From Thalassomonas sp. M1454 (GTDB lineage: Bacteria > Pseudomonadota > Gammaproteobacteria > Enterobacterales > Alteromonadaceae), in NCBI RefSeq assembly GCF_007097525.1, contig NZ_VKDD01000004.1, forward strand, positions 62,001-126,000: 64,000 nt of DNA, in the 5' to 3' direction. Below are positions 1 to 9,347 of the stretch, in pieces. The notes under the pieces are model-generated. The model saw nothing but the letters and a program-made list of their open reading frames with translations. It was not told where the DNA came from and ran no database searches. The translations under genes and the position numbers were made by a program. Position 1 is the first letter of the stretch. The number at the start of each line of letters is the position of its first letter.

Positions 1-2
1 TC

Positions 3-1850
3 TTATGGTTTCTTTATCACGCATTAGAGCCTGGTTTACAATGGATTGATTACGGGCATTATGCACTAGACATAAAAAATGCTGTCGCCTTTCTTTGGTG
101 GATAAACTTAGCTTTTGTTATCGATACTTTAACAAGTCTTTACCTATGGGATGGGCTTTTATCTGAAAAAGGGAAGCGAAGAACGCCTAAGCTAATTACG
201 GGCGGCGTTACATTTATACTTTACACTCTCGCTATCATAATTGTTTTACATTTTTATTATGATAAACCAATCGGTGCTTTACTAACTGCATCTGGTGCCG
301 TTGCTCTTATTGTTGGTTTTTCAGCTCAATCTACCCTAAAAGAAGTTTTCTCAGGAGTATCTTTAAACGCTACTCGTGCAATACGTATGGGTGATTTTAT
401 AGAAGTTAATGGAACATATGGCGAAGTATATGATATCAACTGGCGTTCAATTTCGATTAAAAACCCCCATACAGACTCCCTGTATATATTTCCCAACAGT
501 ACTGTTTCTAGTCAAGTAATACTGAATTTCAGTGAGCCTACGCCAAGGTTTAAATACTATATTAATTTTACCGTGGAGCCGTCCGCTCCTCCTGAGAAGG
601 TTATTCGAGCTATTGAAAGTGAGTTAAAATACAGTAGATACGTTTTCAGAACTCCAAAGCCTGATTTTAATATTCTCGGGTTTACTGAATATGGTTTAGA
701 GATTCGCCTTCGATTCTTCTTTGATGGTGATGACCCTTGGTGGGATGCTCAGAATGAAGTGTGTATGGCGGTTTGGGGGGCAATGAAAAAGCATGGCTTT
801 AGATTAAGCCTTAAACGTGGACAAATGCACTCTCCTTTTGAGTGGGATGAGCTGCAAGAAAAGCTTGTTCAGAGGTTGTCGCCACAATACGTACTTAACT
901 TTGTTAAGGAAACGAATTTACTCAAAGATGAAAATGATAGTCAACTTGCTCTGACAGTTGACGATATTATGATTGAGGATTTGAATCCTCCTTCATGTTT
1001 CCATCATATCAATGATAATAGCGACTTCTTATATATAGTCTTAGAGGGTAAAGTTGAAATTTACTCTAATGAAGATGACGTAGAAATATGTGTGCAAACG
1101 TGTTTGCCGGGCGATTATTTTGGTTTAAGGGAAGTTGTCGAAAATAAATCTCACCAATATTATGCGCAAGCTAAAGAGTACAGTGTTGTCGCTAAGGTGA
1201 GCAAAGATAAAGTTAATCAACTAATAGATAACAATAATTTAAATGAAAGATTTAAGAGTAATATCGCCAGTGTAGATAAACTGCGTTCAGAAAATAAAGT
1301 AAAAGAATTAGAAAGATTGATTGTAGAGCAACAATCTCATGCGAAGTACCAATTAAGCGTTGAACTTCGTAAAAGTATTGATCATCTATTGAAGAAGTCA
1401 TTATTGACTAGTATTAAAGAGCATTTAGGGTTTTTACCTAGTCATAGACGTATCCTTCATGCTGTGATGGCCGGTTGTGCTCTATTATGCAAAGCTGCAG
1501 CTGAAAAAGAGTCCAGTGAAAGAAACTTTATTATAAGCTCATTGAATAAATTTGACTTTTTTAAGCATTCTGACGAGCGTCATGGAGCCCAAATCCTTGA
1601 TGATTACTTAGAACGATTAAATAAAGATCCTGAAATTGCTCGTAAACATCTTATTGATTTAATATCTAAGCAAGCCAAAAACTCAAAAAATGCACATTTG
1701 ATTGCTGCTATTTGCTGGGGGATGGTAGATCCAAAACAGTTTGATGATGAAGCCGTAAAGTTAGTAATGAAAGATATATGTGATGCCTTACAAATTCCTT
1801 TAGATGTACACAGCATTAGAGAGAAGCTAAAGTCTATAAGGCTAGCGTAG
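3..1850 (+). CDS. MscS-type channel with cNMP-binding and TerB-like domains (5' partial)
   Basis: The reading frame is open from the left edge, so the gene starts before the window; an internal Met at 387 is not the start. The visible 615 residues begin with membrane helices, followed by the MscS pore/beta-domain region (residues about 85-270), where 'GAVALIVGFSAQSTLKEVF' and 'GDFIEVNGTYGEVYDI' are typical. Residues about 320-405 resemble a cyclic-nucleotide-binding barrel ('YIVLEGKVEIYS', 'PGDYFGLREVV'). Residues about 475-610 resemble TerB ('HAVMAGCALLCKAAAEKESS', then 'FDDEAVKLVMKDICDAL'). MscS channels release solutes at the inner membrane; the cNMP-like domain suggests gating by a nucleotide ligand. 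The TerB-like tail is unusual and its assignment is by pattern only. The next gene, a K+ channel, is convergent. Confidence 0.85.
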   Translation, partial: LWFLYHALEPGLQWIDYGHYALDIKNAVAFLWWINLAFVIDTLTSLYLWDGLLSEKGKRRTPKLITGGVTFILYTLAIIIVLHFYYDKPIGALLTASGAVALIVGFSAQSTLKEVFSGVSLNATRAIRMGDFIEVNGTYGEVYDINWRSISIKNPHTDSLYIFPNSTVSSQVILNFSEPTPRFKYYINFTVEPSAPPEKVIRAIESELKYSRYVFRTPKPDFNILGFTEYGLEIRLRFFFDGDDPWWDAQNEVCMAVWGAMKKHGFRLSLKRGQMHSPFEWDELQEKLVQRLSPQYVLNFVKETNLLKDENDSQLALTVDDIMIEDLNPPSCFHHINDNSDFLYIVLEGKVEIYSNEDDVEICVQTCLPGDYFGLREVVENKSHQYYAQAKEYSVVAKVSKDKVNQLIDNNNLNERFKSNIASVDKLRSENKVKELERLIVEQQSHAKYQLSVELRKSIDHLLKKSLLTSIKEHLGFLPSHRRILHAVMAGCALLCKAAAEKESSERNFIISSLNKFDFFKHSDERHGAQILDDYLERLNKDPEIARKHLIDLISKQAKNSKNAHLIAAICWGMVDPKQFDDEAVKLVMKDICDALQIPLDVHSIREKLKSIRLA

Positions 1851-1983
1851 TGCGTTGTAATATAGATTATTACCTAAAAGTGACATATAAATTGAGCATG
1901 TTCTAACAGTGTTGAAATTACTCATTTATATGTCATATAGGAAATATACAAACCTTTAAGTATTTAGCTTAATAAAAATTAAA

Positions 1984-2922
1984 TTACTTACCGCAATGTG
2001 GGCATGCGTCTTTATTTTTCTCTTTTTTCAATATTTTAATCGCCCGGTCTAAATCTTCATCTCTAAGTTCTAATCTGTCAGCTAATTCTTCTAGTTCTCG
2101 ATACTCTTTGGAGTCTATCACTCCATCAGAAAGGGCATGCTTAATATGAGCATTTAAGTTACGTTTACGCTCTCGTAATTCATCACCAAATCTTGCGGCT
2201 AAAAGACCTGCGGGCAATGCGACAATAGCAACACCAATGAGCATAATAAATGTAGCTACAATCTTACCTAGTGTTGTTACCGGTGTAACGTCACCATATC
2301 CGACAGTTGTCATTGTTACTACTGACCACCATAGGGAGTGGAGGATGTTACCAAACACTTCAGGCTGAGCTTCATTTTCGAGGGTATACATCATGCTAGC
2401 AGCAATCACTATAAGGAAAAGCATAACCATTATGGTGGCGGTTATACTTTTTATTTCTTTTGCAACAACCGTCACAAATAATGTAAAGCCTTTAAAGTAA
2501 TGGGTTAATTTTAATAACCTCATCACTCGTAATAATCGTAATTGACGAAGGTCGATAGATATAAATAATGAAATAAAAAAAGGAGCAATAGCAATTAAAT
2601 CAATAATAGCAATTGGTGACATTATGTACTTAAGTCGTGCTTTAAATGTGGGAAGTGCACTTAATTGGTAAGACTCCACACAAACCCACAATCTGACTAA
2701 ATACTCGATAGTAAAAATAGATATTGAGATAACTTCAAATAGGGCAAATTCAGCATGATACTGCTGACTTATTTTTGCATCGGATTCAAAAATAACAGCA
2801 ATTACATTAGTAATGATTAAAATAATTAAAAAGAGGTTAAAGTATTTAGCGAATACAGAATTATGGTTATGCCTTTCCAGTAGCTGAAAAGCTTGTTTTC
2901 TCAATGTGGATATCTGTGACAT
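1984..2922 (-). CDS. Voltage-gated K+ channel, six-helix type
   Basis: A 312-residue inner-membrane ion channel. Helices S1-S4 fill residues about 25-150. S4 carries regularly spaced arginines ('RQLRLLRVMRLLKL', about residues 127-140). The pore loop has the K+ selectivity filter 'TMTTVGYGDV' (about 205), followed by S6 ('IVATFIMLIGVAIVALPAG'). The cytoplasmic tail is charged and predicted helical (SHOCT-like 'LSDGVIDSKEYRELEELADR') and ends in 'CPHCGK', half of a zinc-ribbon-like site. Length and order fit bacterial Kv-type channels of the ion_trans family. It is divergent from the SLOG-like gene with 98 bp between starts. The start Met at 2922 directly precedes a plausible cytoplasmic N-terminus. 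Confidence 0.9.
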   Translation of the reverse strand: MSQISTLRKQAFQLLERHNHNSVFAKYFNLFLIILIITNVIAVIFESDAKISQQYHAEFALFEVISISIFTIEYLVRLWVCVESYQLSALPTFKARLKYIMSPIAIIDLIAIAPFFISLFISIDLRQLRLLRVMRLLKLTHYFKGFTLFVTVVAKEIKSITATIMVMLFLIVIAASMMYTLENEAQPEVFGNILHSLWWSVVTMTTVGYGDVTPVTTLGKIVATFIMLIGVAIVALPAGLLAARFGDELRERKRNLNAHIKHALSDGVIDSKEYRELEELADRLELRDEDLDRAIKILKKEKNKDACPHCGK

Positions 2923-3020
2923 GTCGTAGCCTGGTTATTATAATGTGAACAATTTGTTTTAATTCATGGGCTATTGGAATAGTATTCTATTCATAAGGAT
3001 TAACGCAACAGGTATTCACA

Positions 3021-4766
3021 ATGGCAGTAAACTTGTTTTATATCGGTGTCACTGGTCACCGAGATTTAAACGATAAAACATCAGAGCAACTTACAAAAAA
3101 AATTAACTCATTTATTACAGATATTAATAGCCAATTAGTTAATACACCTGTAAGTATCATTACTGGAATGGCGGACGGGGCAGACCGTATATTGGCTAAA
3201 GTAGCATTAGCTAATAATTTACCAGTACAAATTGTACTTCCAATGCCTGAAGAGATGTATAAAGCGGACTTTAGTGAAGAGTCTTGGGCTGAATATCAAC
3301 TTATAAAGTCCAACCATTTAGTTACCTGCCTTACTGTAAATACTGAAAACATTGACTTAGAAGCAGCCCAAGAGCAGGGTGATGAACGAAATAAGTTATA
3401 TCATGCGCTTGGTAAATACCTTGTTGAACAATCGAATATGATGGTTGCAGTTTGGGATGGCGAAAACACTGGCTTCAAAGGGGGGACTTGTGATGTTGTT
3501 CTTAGCTACTTAAAAGCTAAAAAGGTATCAACTGACATAGAACTTTGTAAAATAAAGTTCAGCGATGAAAATACCCAGTTAATTCGAGGGATAAACTCTG
3601 TTTATTGGTTGAAAGTTTCAGCCGGTAGTGAAAATCATCATCAAATTGAAGGCGGCTCACTTTCCTCCTATTTCTTAACAGGTTCACAAGGTCCATACTC
3701 ATTAGTAACTAATTCAGTCATGCCAACATTTATAGCGGATAGTTTAGATGAGCTAGATGCATACAATAAACGGTGTAAGGAGTTAGGTGAACAGGGAGAA
3801 ATTAGTTCTCAATATAGCCTATTAAACGGCTACAACAAAGACTCTGAATTCGAGCATTTAAAAGCTATTGATGAAGAGTTTTTAAAAGCAGACGCGGTAG
3901 CATTAAGTCATCAAAAAAAGTCCGATGGTCAGTTTAAACTATTTAGTTTTATGGCGGCTGTGATGGGACTATTATTTTTAGTGTACGCTAAAATTGTGGC
4001 AAGTAAGTTACTGCTGATAGGCTACCTTTTATTTTTTGTTTTCGGCTGGATTTTCTTTAAAATTTCAACAAAAAATAAGAATTTTACTCGTCATTTAAGT
4101 GCTCGTATTCTGGCAGAAACGATCAGGACACAGTTCTATTTGGCGTTAATAAATAAAAGCAGTAATAAACAAAATACAAAGCTAATGGACTTATCAGGGG
4201 TAAGCCAGTTTTCGAGCGCTAGTTGGCTTGGTCATATATTCAAGAACCTAAAATTAAATGAACAATCAGAATCAAAAGATACTACTCAGGAAAGTATGGA
4301 GTTTGTTTGTAAACACTGGCTTGAAGATCAACTTCAGTACTTTCGAAATAAAACCCAGAAGTTATCTGCCCATCACCATAAACTAGAAAAAATAAAATCT
4401 GCTTTGTTTATTACCTCTGCAATAGCAACTTTGGCATTGATCTTTTTTAAATACCAATTGGTTGATATTGTTTTATTTGCTCATGTAGATGCAAAAACCT
4501 TTACTGTATTATTAATGGGTTTATTGCCATTTTGGCTTGGAGTCTGGGAAATCTATCAAAGCAAAATGGCAGTAAAAGAATTACTTTGGCAATATAGAAA
4601 TCAATCAATGGTATTTGAGCAAGCTCATCAAGAGATATTAAATACTAATACACAAGAGCAGAAAGTAGATGTTTTAGTTAATTTAGCAGAACGTTCAATG
4701 ATGGAAAACTATATTTGGATAATACATCGTTATCATAGAGAGCAAGAGCCACCAACGGCAGGCTAA
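3021..4766 (+). CDS. SLOG-like nucleotide-sensor protein with SLATT-like membrane segments
   Basis: A 581-residue protein. Residues about 1-170 have a Rossmann-like fold of the SLOG/LOG kind: 'FYIGVTGHRDL' at the N-terminus, 'SIITGMADGADRILAKVAL' (about 45-63), and 'VAVWDGENTGFKGGTCDVV' (about 140-158), where the Gly-rich stretch would bind a nucleotide. Two hydrophobic helices follow at about 313-355 and two more at about 458-515, separated by soluble helices. This resembles SLATT (SLOG-associated two-helix) effectors. In the published comparative-genomics scheme SLOG domains sense or process nucleotide-derived ligands and SLATT segments act on membranes in conflict systems. Here both seem fused, beside two ion channels. 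Function is inferred from domain logic only. Confidence 0.65.
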   Translation: MAVNLFYIGVTGHRDLNDKTSEQLTKKINSFITDINSQLVNTPVSIITGMADGADRILAKVALANNLPVQIVLPMPEEMYKADFSEESWAEYQLIKSNHLVTCLTVNTENIDLEAAQEQGDERNKLYHALGKYLVEQSNMMVAVWDGENTGFKGGTCDVVLSYLKAKKVSTDIELCKIKFSDENTQLIRGINSVYWLKVSAGSENHHQIEGGSLSSYFLTGSQGPYSLVTNSVMPTFIADSLDELDAYNKRCKELGEQGEISSQYSLLNGYNKDSEFEHLKAIDEEFLKADAVALSHQKKSDGQFKLFSFMAAVMGLLFLVYAKIVASKLLLIGYLLFFVFGWIFFKISTKNKNFTRHLSARILAETIRTQFYLALINKSSNKQNTKLMDLSGVSQFSSASWLGHIFKNLKLNEQSESKDTTQESMEFVCKHWLEDQLQYFRNKTQKLSAHHHKLEKIKSALFITSAIATLALIFFKYQLVDIVLFAHVDAKTFTVLLMGLLPFWLGVWEIYQSKMAVKELLWQYRNQSMVFEQAHQEILNTNTQEQKVDVLVNLAERSMMENYIWIIHRYHREQEPPTAG

Positions 4767-4819
4767 GTGTTCATTTAATACATAAAAAACAAAAAAAATT
4801 AATATGTATACCTCAAACT

Positions 4820-5545
4820 TTGATAGCAAAAATAATTTCATATTCGAAATCTAATTTGTTAAAAGGAATTACTTTGAAAAATAAATTAGCTCTCGAACTT
4901 TATAACGACATTAGATCGCCTTTAGTCATTCCCGCAATTTTTTCTGGGTTGGTTAGTGGTTTGCTTTCTGTCGTTTTTATGTTTTCTTTTGCTACGGTCA
5001 TTTATGCAGGACCCATAAGCGGGCATTTTACCCAGGGAGCAGGCTTTTTAATCTTAGCGGCATCTGTAAGTTGCATGTCGATGGCTTTGCTGAGCTCTGT
5101 AAAAGGGCTCATTGCATTACCTCAAAGTAACCCTACGGCAATAACCGCTGCAGCTGCTTCAAGTATTATTATAATGCTACCAAGTGATAGTAGCCCAGAT
5201 ACTTATTTAGCTAATGTAGCGGCATTTATGTTTTTCGCGTCTCTATTTACGGGTGTAACGTTGTAGATAATAGGGCGCTATAAATTATCTAATATTATTC
5301 GTTATATTCCATACCCAGTAATCGGTGATTTTTAGTGGCAAGTGGTTGTTATTGAAAGCGTCTATATTCCTAATGGCCGATGTTAATGCATTTTCGAGTT
5401 TACTAGATAATGAAGTCATACCTTTTTTTGGGGGGCTTATTCTATGGTGTGTTTCTGCATTATATTACAAAGCAAAACCCTCACTATTTAACACTTCCCC
5501 TTGTGCCATCATCGCCGTCACAACCAGAAATTGAGATTGCTAAAA
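4820..5545 (+). pseudogene. Decayed SulP-family anion transporter
   Basis: The conceptual product begins like a SulP permease: 'DIRSPLVIPAIFSGLVSGLL' and then a second helix with an Ala-rich turn ('SNPTAITAAAASSIIIMLP'). The frame hits TAG at 5264-5266. It continues in frame with 'GRYKLSNIIRYIPYPVIGDF', the conserved SulP 'IRYIPYPVIGGF' region, to a second TAG at 5333-5335. Homology then resumes one frame over ('GKWLLLKASIF', matching SulP 'GTGWLLLKGS') and again in a third frame near 5500 ('HYLTLPLV'). Two stops and at least two frameshifts make this a dead gene. The short open frames in 5325-5683 are its debris, not genes. Confidence 0.85.
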
Positions 5546-5807
5546 TTGCAATTAATCCTAATTTGTACATGCGCATATTCCTTGTGTTTATTGTATAGCA
5601 TTTTGATTTTCTGTAGCTTTCTGAACAAAGCCCCTTTACATAGTAGGTTTAACATACTAATACATTTTGTTAACCCTCTTTGAACAATTGTTCGAAATAT
5701 ACCTGTTTATTCTAAGGTTCTTATTTTCTATTCGAGTGATATAGAAATGATATATTATAGGCTGTCTGTTTATAATAATTTGACAACATTTGTTATGTGT
5801 TCGGAAT

Positions 5808-5986
5808 ACCGCAGAGGTTACCTTAGGCGGTGTTGATACCGACGAGCTATCTTCAAAACCATGGAAAGTAAAAAAGTACCTGACCTATTTTTTATCGGTG
5901 AAGTAGCTGATGTTACTGGGTGGCTTGGCGGCTATAACTTCCAATGGGCTTGGTCTAGTGGTTGGGCTGCAGGGCAGGTCGTTTAA
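5808..5986 (+). pseudogene. C-terminal remnant of an HI0933/YhiN-family flavoprotein
   Basis: Bases 5811-5860 read 'AEVTLGGVDTDELSSK'. After a one-base shift near 5856-5861 the frame continues 'MESKKVPDLFFIGEVADVTG' and 'WLGGYNFQWAWSSGWAAGQ' to a TAA at 5984-5986. This is the conserved C-terminus of HI0933-like (YhiN) NAD(P)/FAD-dependent oxidoreductases, with the FAD-contacting 'GEVxDVxGxxGGYNFQWAWSSG' pattern. Only about 58 codons remain, with a frameshift, and no N-terminal dinucleotide fold lies upstream. It sits next to the dead SulP gene, so 4.8-6.0 kb records at least one deletion or rearrangement. Confidence 0.85.
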
Positions 5987-6144
5987 TTTATTCACAGTGC
6001 TCTATTCAATGAGCGCTACCTTATATATCACAATAACTGCAAGGTTATTGATTTCTGCATTCCCCTTATTTATCGAATCCATATAATTAAACTTAGGCAT
6101 TTGTAATCGCTGTATAATTAGGCTAGATTAGCATCTGACAACGA

Positions 6145-6156
6145 TATCAATTGATA
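6145..6156. promoter_or_regulatory. Perfect 12-bp palindrome upstream of GH9 gene
   Basis: TATCAATTGATA is self-complementary and lies 38 bp before the GH9 start codon, a likely operator position. It differs from the AAACGTTT sites of the neighbouring LacI regulator, so the cognate regulator is unknown. An AT-rich palindrome of this size can occur by chance. Confidence 0.35.
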
Positions 6157-6193
6157 ACAGATTAAGCTAACATCCAATAATTATGGTAACTAT

Positions 6194-9100
6194 ATGAAAA
6201 TTAAAATAATAAAATCTATAACTATTGGATTTTTTAGTGTTTATTGCGCTTTAACTAATGCGGCAAATTTTGCTAGTAATAAATATTACACTGTTGAAAT
6301 GCGTGGCAGTGGTGAAAAGGATATTTTTCAATGGCGCAATCTAAATAACAACATCAGCTTTAGTAGTTTAAGATACAAAACTAACTATGATATGCGAATG
6401 CAATTTATAGAAGTTGCCAATAATCAGTACCATATATCTTCAAGCCTTTCGAGTAACTTACTGTCTTCGCAAAACGGCTCTGTAGGTCACACTGTATTTT
6501 TCGAGGTTGCAGATGGCTCTGATAGCCAAATATGGATTGCCAATAAAGTAGATGCTGATTTTGTACAGTTTATTAATAAAAGCACCGGATTGGCCTTAAC
6601 GTATACTACTGACACCGACGAATCACCAGATCATCACAACGGTTTAGCGGTACTAGCACCTAAAGGGACAGACACAAGTACCCACTGGCGAGTTGTTGAA
6701 TCAGTTGTATCTCCTGTTAGTAATATTGGCGTTAATCAAAATGGTTGGCATGTCGATGTACCCAAGCAAATAACTTACCTATCAGATACACAAACACCAC
6801 CAAGCTTTGTTATATCTGGCCCAAAAACGTTGTCGGGCACAATGGCCTATTGGGGTGAGAAATGGGGTAAACATTTTTATACAACAGATGTTAGTTCATT
6901 AAAGCAAACAGGGCATTATAAGGTTGATATTGCTGGGCAATCTAAATCATTTAGTGTTGTTGATGATGCTTTTGCTTATGTTCGTAAAGAGCGCGGCGGT
7001 TCAATATCTTGGCAAGATATTATCGATGGCCATATGAAAATGCAAAAAGTTGACAGTGACGGGGACTTGCTCGATGTTGCAATAGGTTATGCAGGTGAGC
7101 CAGACTATCTTGAAGGAGAAGAGTACACTTTAACCAATGGTTATTATGACGCGAGCTCAATTGATAATAAAATTTATCGTACTGCAAACATATATCAATA
7201 TCTCGCACTAGCAATACTTGAAAGTGATGACTCTGAGAAAAGTCAGGCATTAATTCCTGTACTTGAAGAAGGCATTAATTGGCTAGCCGATACGCAAAAT
7301 GCTGATGCTAGCTGGCCATTAGGTAAGGTACGAGTATCAGGGGATGATTACTATTGGAGTATAACAACTGATCCTGCTGGCGTTGCTCGAGTAGCGGCAA
7401 GTTTGGCGATTGCTGCTCAAGCATTATCAACAACAAATCCTACTTTGGCTAATAATGCGCAGCAAATGGCTGTTGATGCTTGGGCATGGGTTAAGGCAAA
7501 TTCACAAGATTCTGATTTTGTTGGTGTTAATGATAGTTACTTTGGCTCTCAACATAATCTAATCGCTGCCGCCATAGAGTTGTATATATTAACTAACAAT
7601 AGTGAATATAAAACTTATGCCGATGTAAAAATCAACCAAGCTGTACTTAGCTCAGGTGGTTTATATAAAAGCGGGGGAGCAGATTGGCCAGGACAAGCTA
7701 CTAGTCGTAGAGCATCCCTAATAAATGGTCACTTATTCGTGCATTTAGCGCGTTATTATCAAGTGATTGATGCAGCAAGTGATAGCGCTTTAAAAACTAA
7801 AGTTGCTAATGATTTAGCATCATTCATTACTTATTGGCAGACTAGCTATGTAACGCCATACAATATACCTGAAAATTTGGGCGGACCTAATATACAACAA
7901 GGTTGGGCACGCTCTATGGGAACATTTGCTTTACAGGCAGCTTATGCTGCTTATGCACTTGATAGTGATGATGGCAAGGCGCTCGCTAGTGCAAGTTGGG
8001 ATTTTTTAACTGGACATAATACCTATGCCAGTAACTTGTATGTTGGAGGGCGTGGCCAAGCCGATATTCCTTTATGGCACCAACCTTGGGAAAAACATAC
8101 CGGCGCAGTGGTTCCTGGTGTATTAATCGCTAATGGCGAGATTTCACAAAACAATAAAGGTTATGAGTTTTCAGAAACCGTTATTAAAGACAACATTGCC
8201 TTAATACCTTATTTTATTTTAATGAATAAAATGTTCCCGGCTTCCGCAACAAATACAGCTCCAGAATTTTTTGCTGAACAATTTAGCATAGAGGATATTG
8301 GTGTAAATGAGTCATACAGTTATGCATTGTCACAACATACGTTTGACCGTGATGGTGATAACCTTACTTACTCTAAAATAAGCGGTCCCGATTGGTTATT
8401 TGTTGCCGAGGATGGGAATATTTCCGGCTTACCTTTAGCCGCAAACCTTGGCGAAAACAGTTTACAAGTTAGTGTTACTGATAGTAAAAATACGAGTGTT
8501 CAAGCAACAATATCATTAAATGTGAATGATTTTGGTAGCCCTTTACAAAATATAGCACCAGTATGGTATTTAGCAGAGTTTACCTTAAATACTGCAACAG
8601 TAGATAAAGAATACCTTAGTTGGATTAACGATAAAGTATCAGATAATGACGATATTACTATTAGTAAATTGACTGGGCCGGATTGGTTAATTGTTCATGC
8701 TAACGGTAAATTAGAAGGTAGCCCATCGAGTTCAGACCTGGGTGAAAACACTTTTATAGTCGCAGCTAGCGATGGTATTAATATGCCGGTTGAAGCAGAA
8801 ATTACCATTGAGGTATTAGCCCCTGCAGTAATCAATAGCGCGCCAACTTGGAATAGTGACTCATTCTCTGTTGGCACTGTTGAGCAAGATAAAGAATTTA
8901 GTGCTTCTATTGCTGAGCAAGCTGCTGATATTGATGCGGATGTACTCACATTTAACTTGGTATCAGGACCATCTTGGTTGAACTTATCTGCTCAGGGTGA
9001 ACTTAGTGGCAAACCTAGTAGTAATGATATTGGTATTAATAGCTTTGTTGTTACTGTTAACGACGGTATAAATCCAAGTGTCGAAGCGGTTATGGCTGTT

Positions 9101-9256
9101 GAAGTAACTACTGCAAATAATGACAGCGAGAGTGATACAAAAAGTGATTCAGACGCTGATTCAAATAGTGGCGGCGGGGGAAGCTTGGGTGGATGGTTCA
9201 TGTGTTTGTTGTTTATGAACTTGTTAATTAGAACACGCTCTATTTGGAATAGATAA
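6194..9256 (+). CDS. Exported GH9-family glycoside hydrolase with GlyGly-CTERM tail
   Basis: A 1020-residue exported protein. Signal peptide 'ITIGFFSVYCALTNA' is at about 9-23. Residues about 25-175 are a Trp/Asn-rich domain that may be a ricin-like or carbohydrate-binding trefoil ('SDSQIWIANK', 'HWRVVE'). Residues about 178-255 match the Ig-like N-domain of GH9 cellulases. The (alpha/alpha)6-type catalytic part spans about 260-680, with 'NGYYDASSID' where GH9 enzymes usually have a DAGD loop and 'EFSETVIKDN' supplying the candidate general-acid Glu. Three cadherin/putative-Ig repeats ('GPDWL...G.LSG.P...DLGEN') fill about 690-965. The tail has an acidic Ser/Asp linker, 'SGGGGSLGGW', a helix and arginines: a GlyGly-CTERM sorting signal. 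It probably starts the degradation of a polysaccharide chain outside the cell. Confidence 0.85.
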   Translation: MKIKIIKSITIGFFSVYCALTNAANFASNKYYTVEMRGSGEKDIFQWRNLNNNISFSSLRYKTNYDMRMQFIEVANNQYHISSSLSSNLLSSQNGSVGHTVFFEVADGSDSQIWIANKVDADFVQFINKSTGLALTYTTDTDESPDHHNGLAVLAPKGTDTSTHWRVVESVVSPVSNIGVNQNGWHVDVPKQITYLSDTQTPPSFVISGPKTLSGTMAYWGEKWGKHFYTTDVSSLKQTGHYKVDIAGQSKSFSVVDDAFAYVRKERGGSISWQDIIDGHMKMQKVDSDGDLLDVAIGYAGEPDYLEGEEYTLTNGYYDASSIDNKIYRTANIYQYLALAILESDDSEKSQALIPVLEEGINWLADTQNADASWPLGKVRVSGDDYYWSITTDPAGVARVAASLAIAAQALSTTNPTLANNAQQMAVDAWAWVKANSQDSDFVGVNDSYFGSQHNLIAAAIELYILTNNSEYKTYADVKINQAVLSSGGLYKSGGADWPGQATSRRASLINGHLFVHLARYYQVIDAASDSALKTKVANDLASFITYWQTSYVTPYNIPENLGGPNIQQGWARSMGTFALQAAYAAYALDSDDGKALASASWDFLTGHNTYASNLYVGGRGQADIPLWHQPWEKHTGAVVPGVLIANGEISQNNKGYEFSETVIKDNIALIPYFILMNKMFPASATNTAPEFFAEQFSIEDIGVNESYSYALSQHTFDRDGDNLTYSKISGPDWLFVAEDGNISGLPLAANLGENSLQVSVTDSKNTSVQATISLNVNDFGSPLQNIAPVWYLAEFTLNTATVDKEYLSWINDKVSDNDDITISKLTGPDWLIVHANGKLEGSPSSSDLGENTFIVAASDGINMPVEAEITIEVLAPAVINSAPTWNSDSFSVGTVEQDKEFSASIAEQAADIDADVLTFNLVSGPSWLNLSAQGELSGKPSSNDIGINSFVVTVNDGINPSVEAVMAVEVTTANNDSESDTKSDSDADSNSGGGGSLGGWFMCLLFMNLLIRTRSIWNR

Positions 9257-9279
9257 TAATCCTCATGTAATTAAAAACG

Positions 9280-9295
9280 GCTACCTGTAGGTAGC
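9280..9295. other. Short hairpin between GH9 and sulfatase genes
   Basis: GCTACCT and AGGTAGC are separated by two bases, 24 bp after the GH9 stop. There is no run of T after it, so it may be a weak terminator or an mRNA-stabilising hairpin. The sulfatase gene downstream could therefore still be co-transcribed with GH9. Confidence 0.4.
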
Positions 9296-9347
9296 TGTTA
9301 CATTGTTAGTTTATTAATAATAAAAATAACTTACGGTAAATTAAAAA

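Noticed and set aside
5325-5683. Three short open frames as separate genes
   Set aside because: They overlap in different frames and carry pieces of SulP homology; they are debris of the dead transporter.
8695-9201. Minus-strand frames in the GH9 gene
   Set aside because: They are shadows of the repeated Ser/Asp-rich coding sequence on the plus strand and have no RBS or family features.
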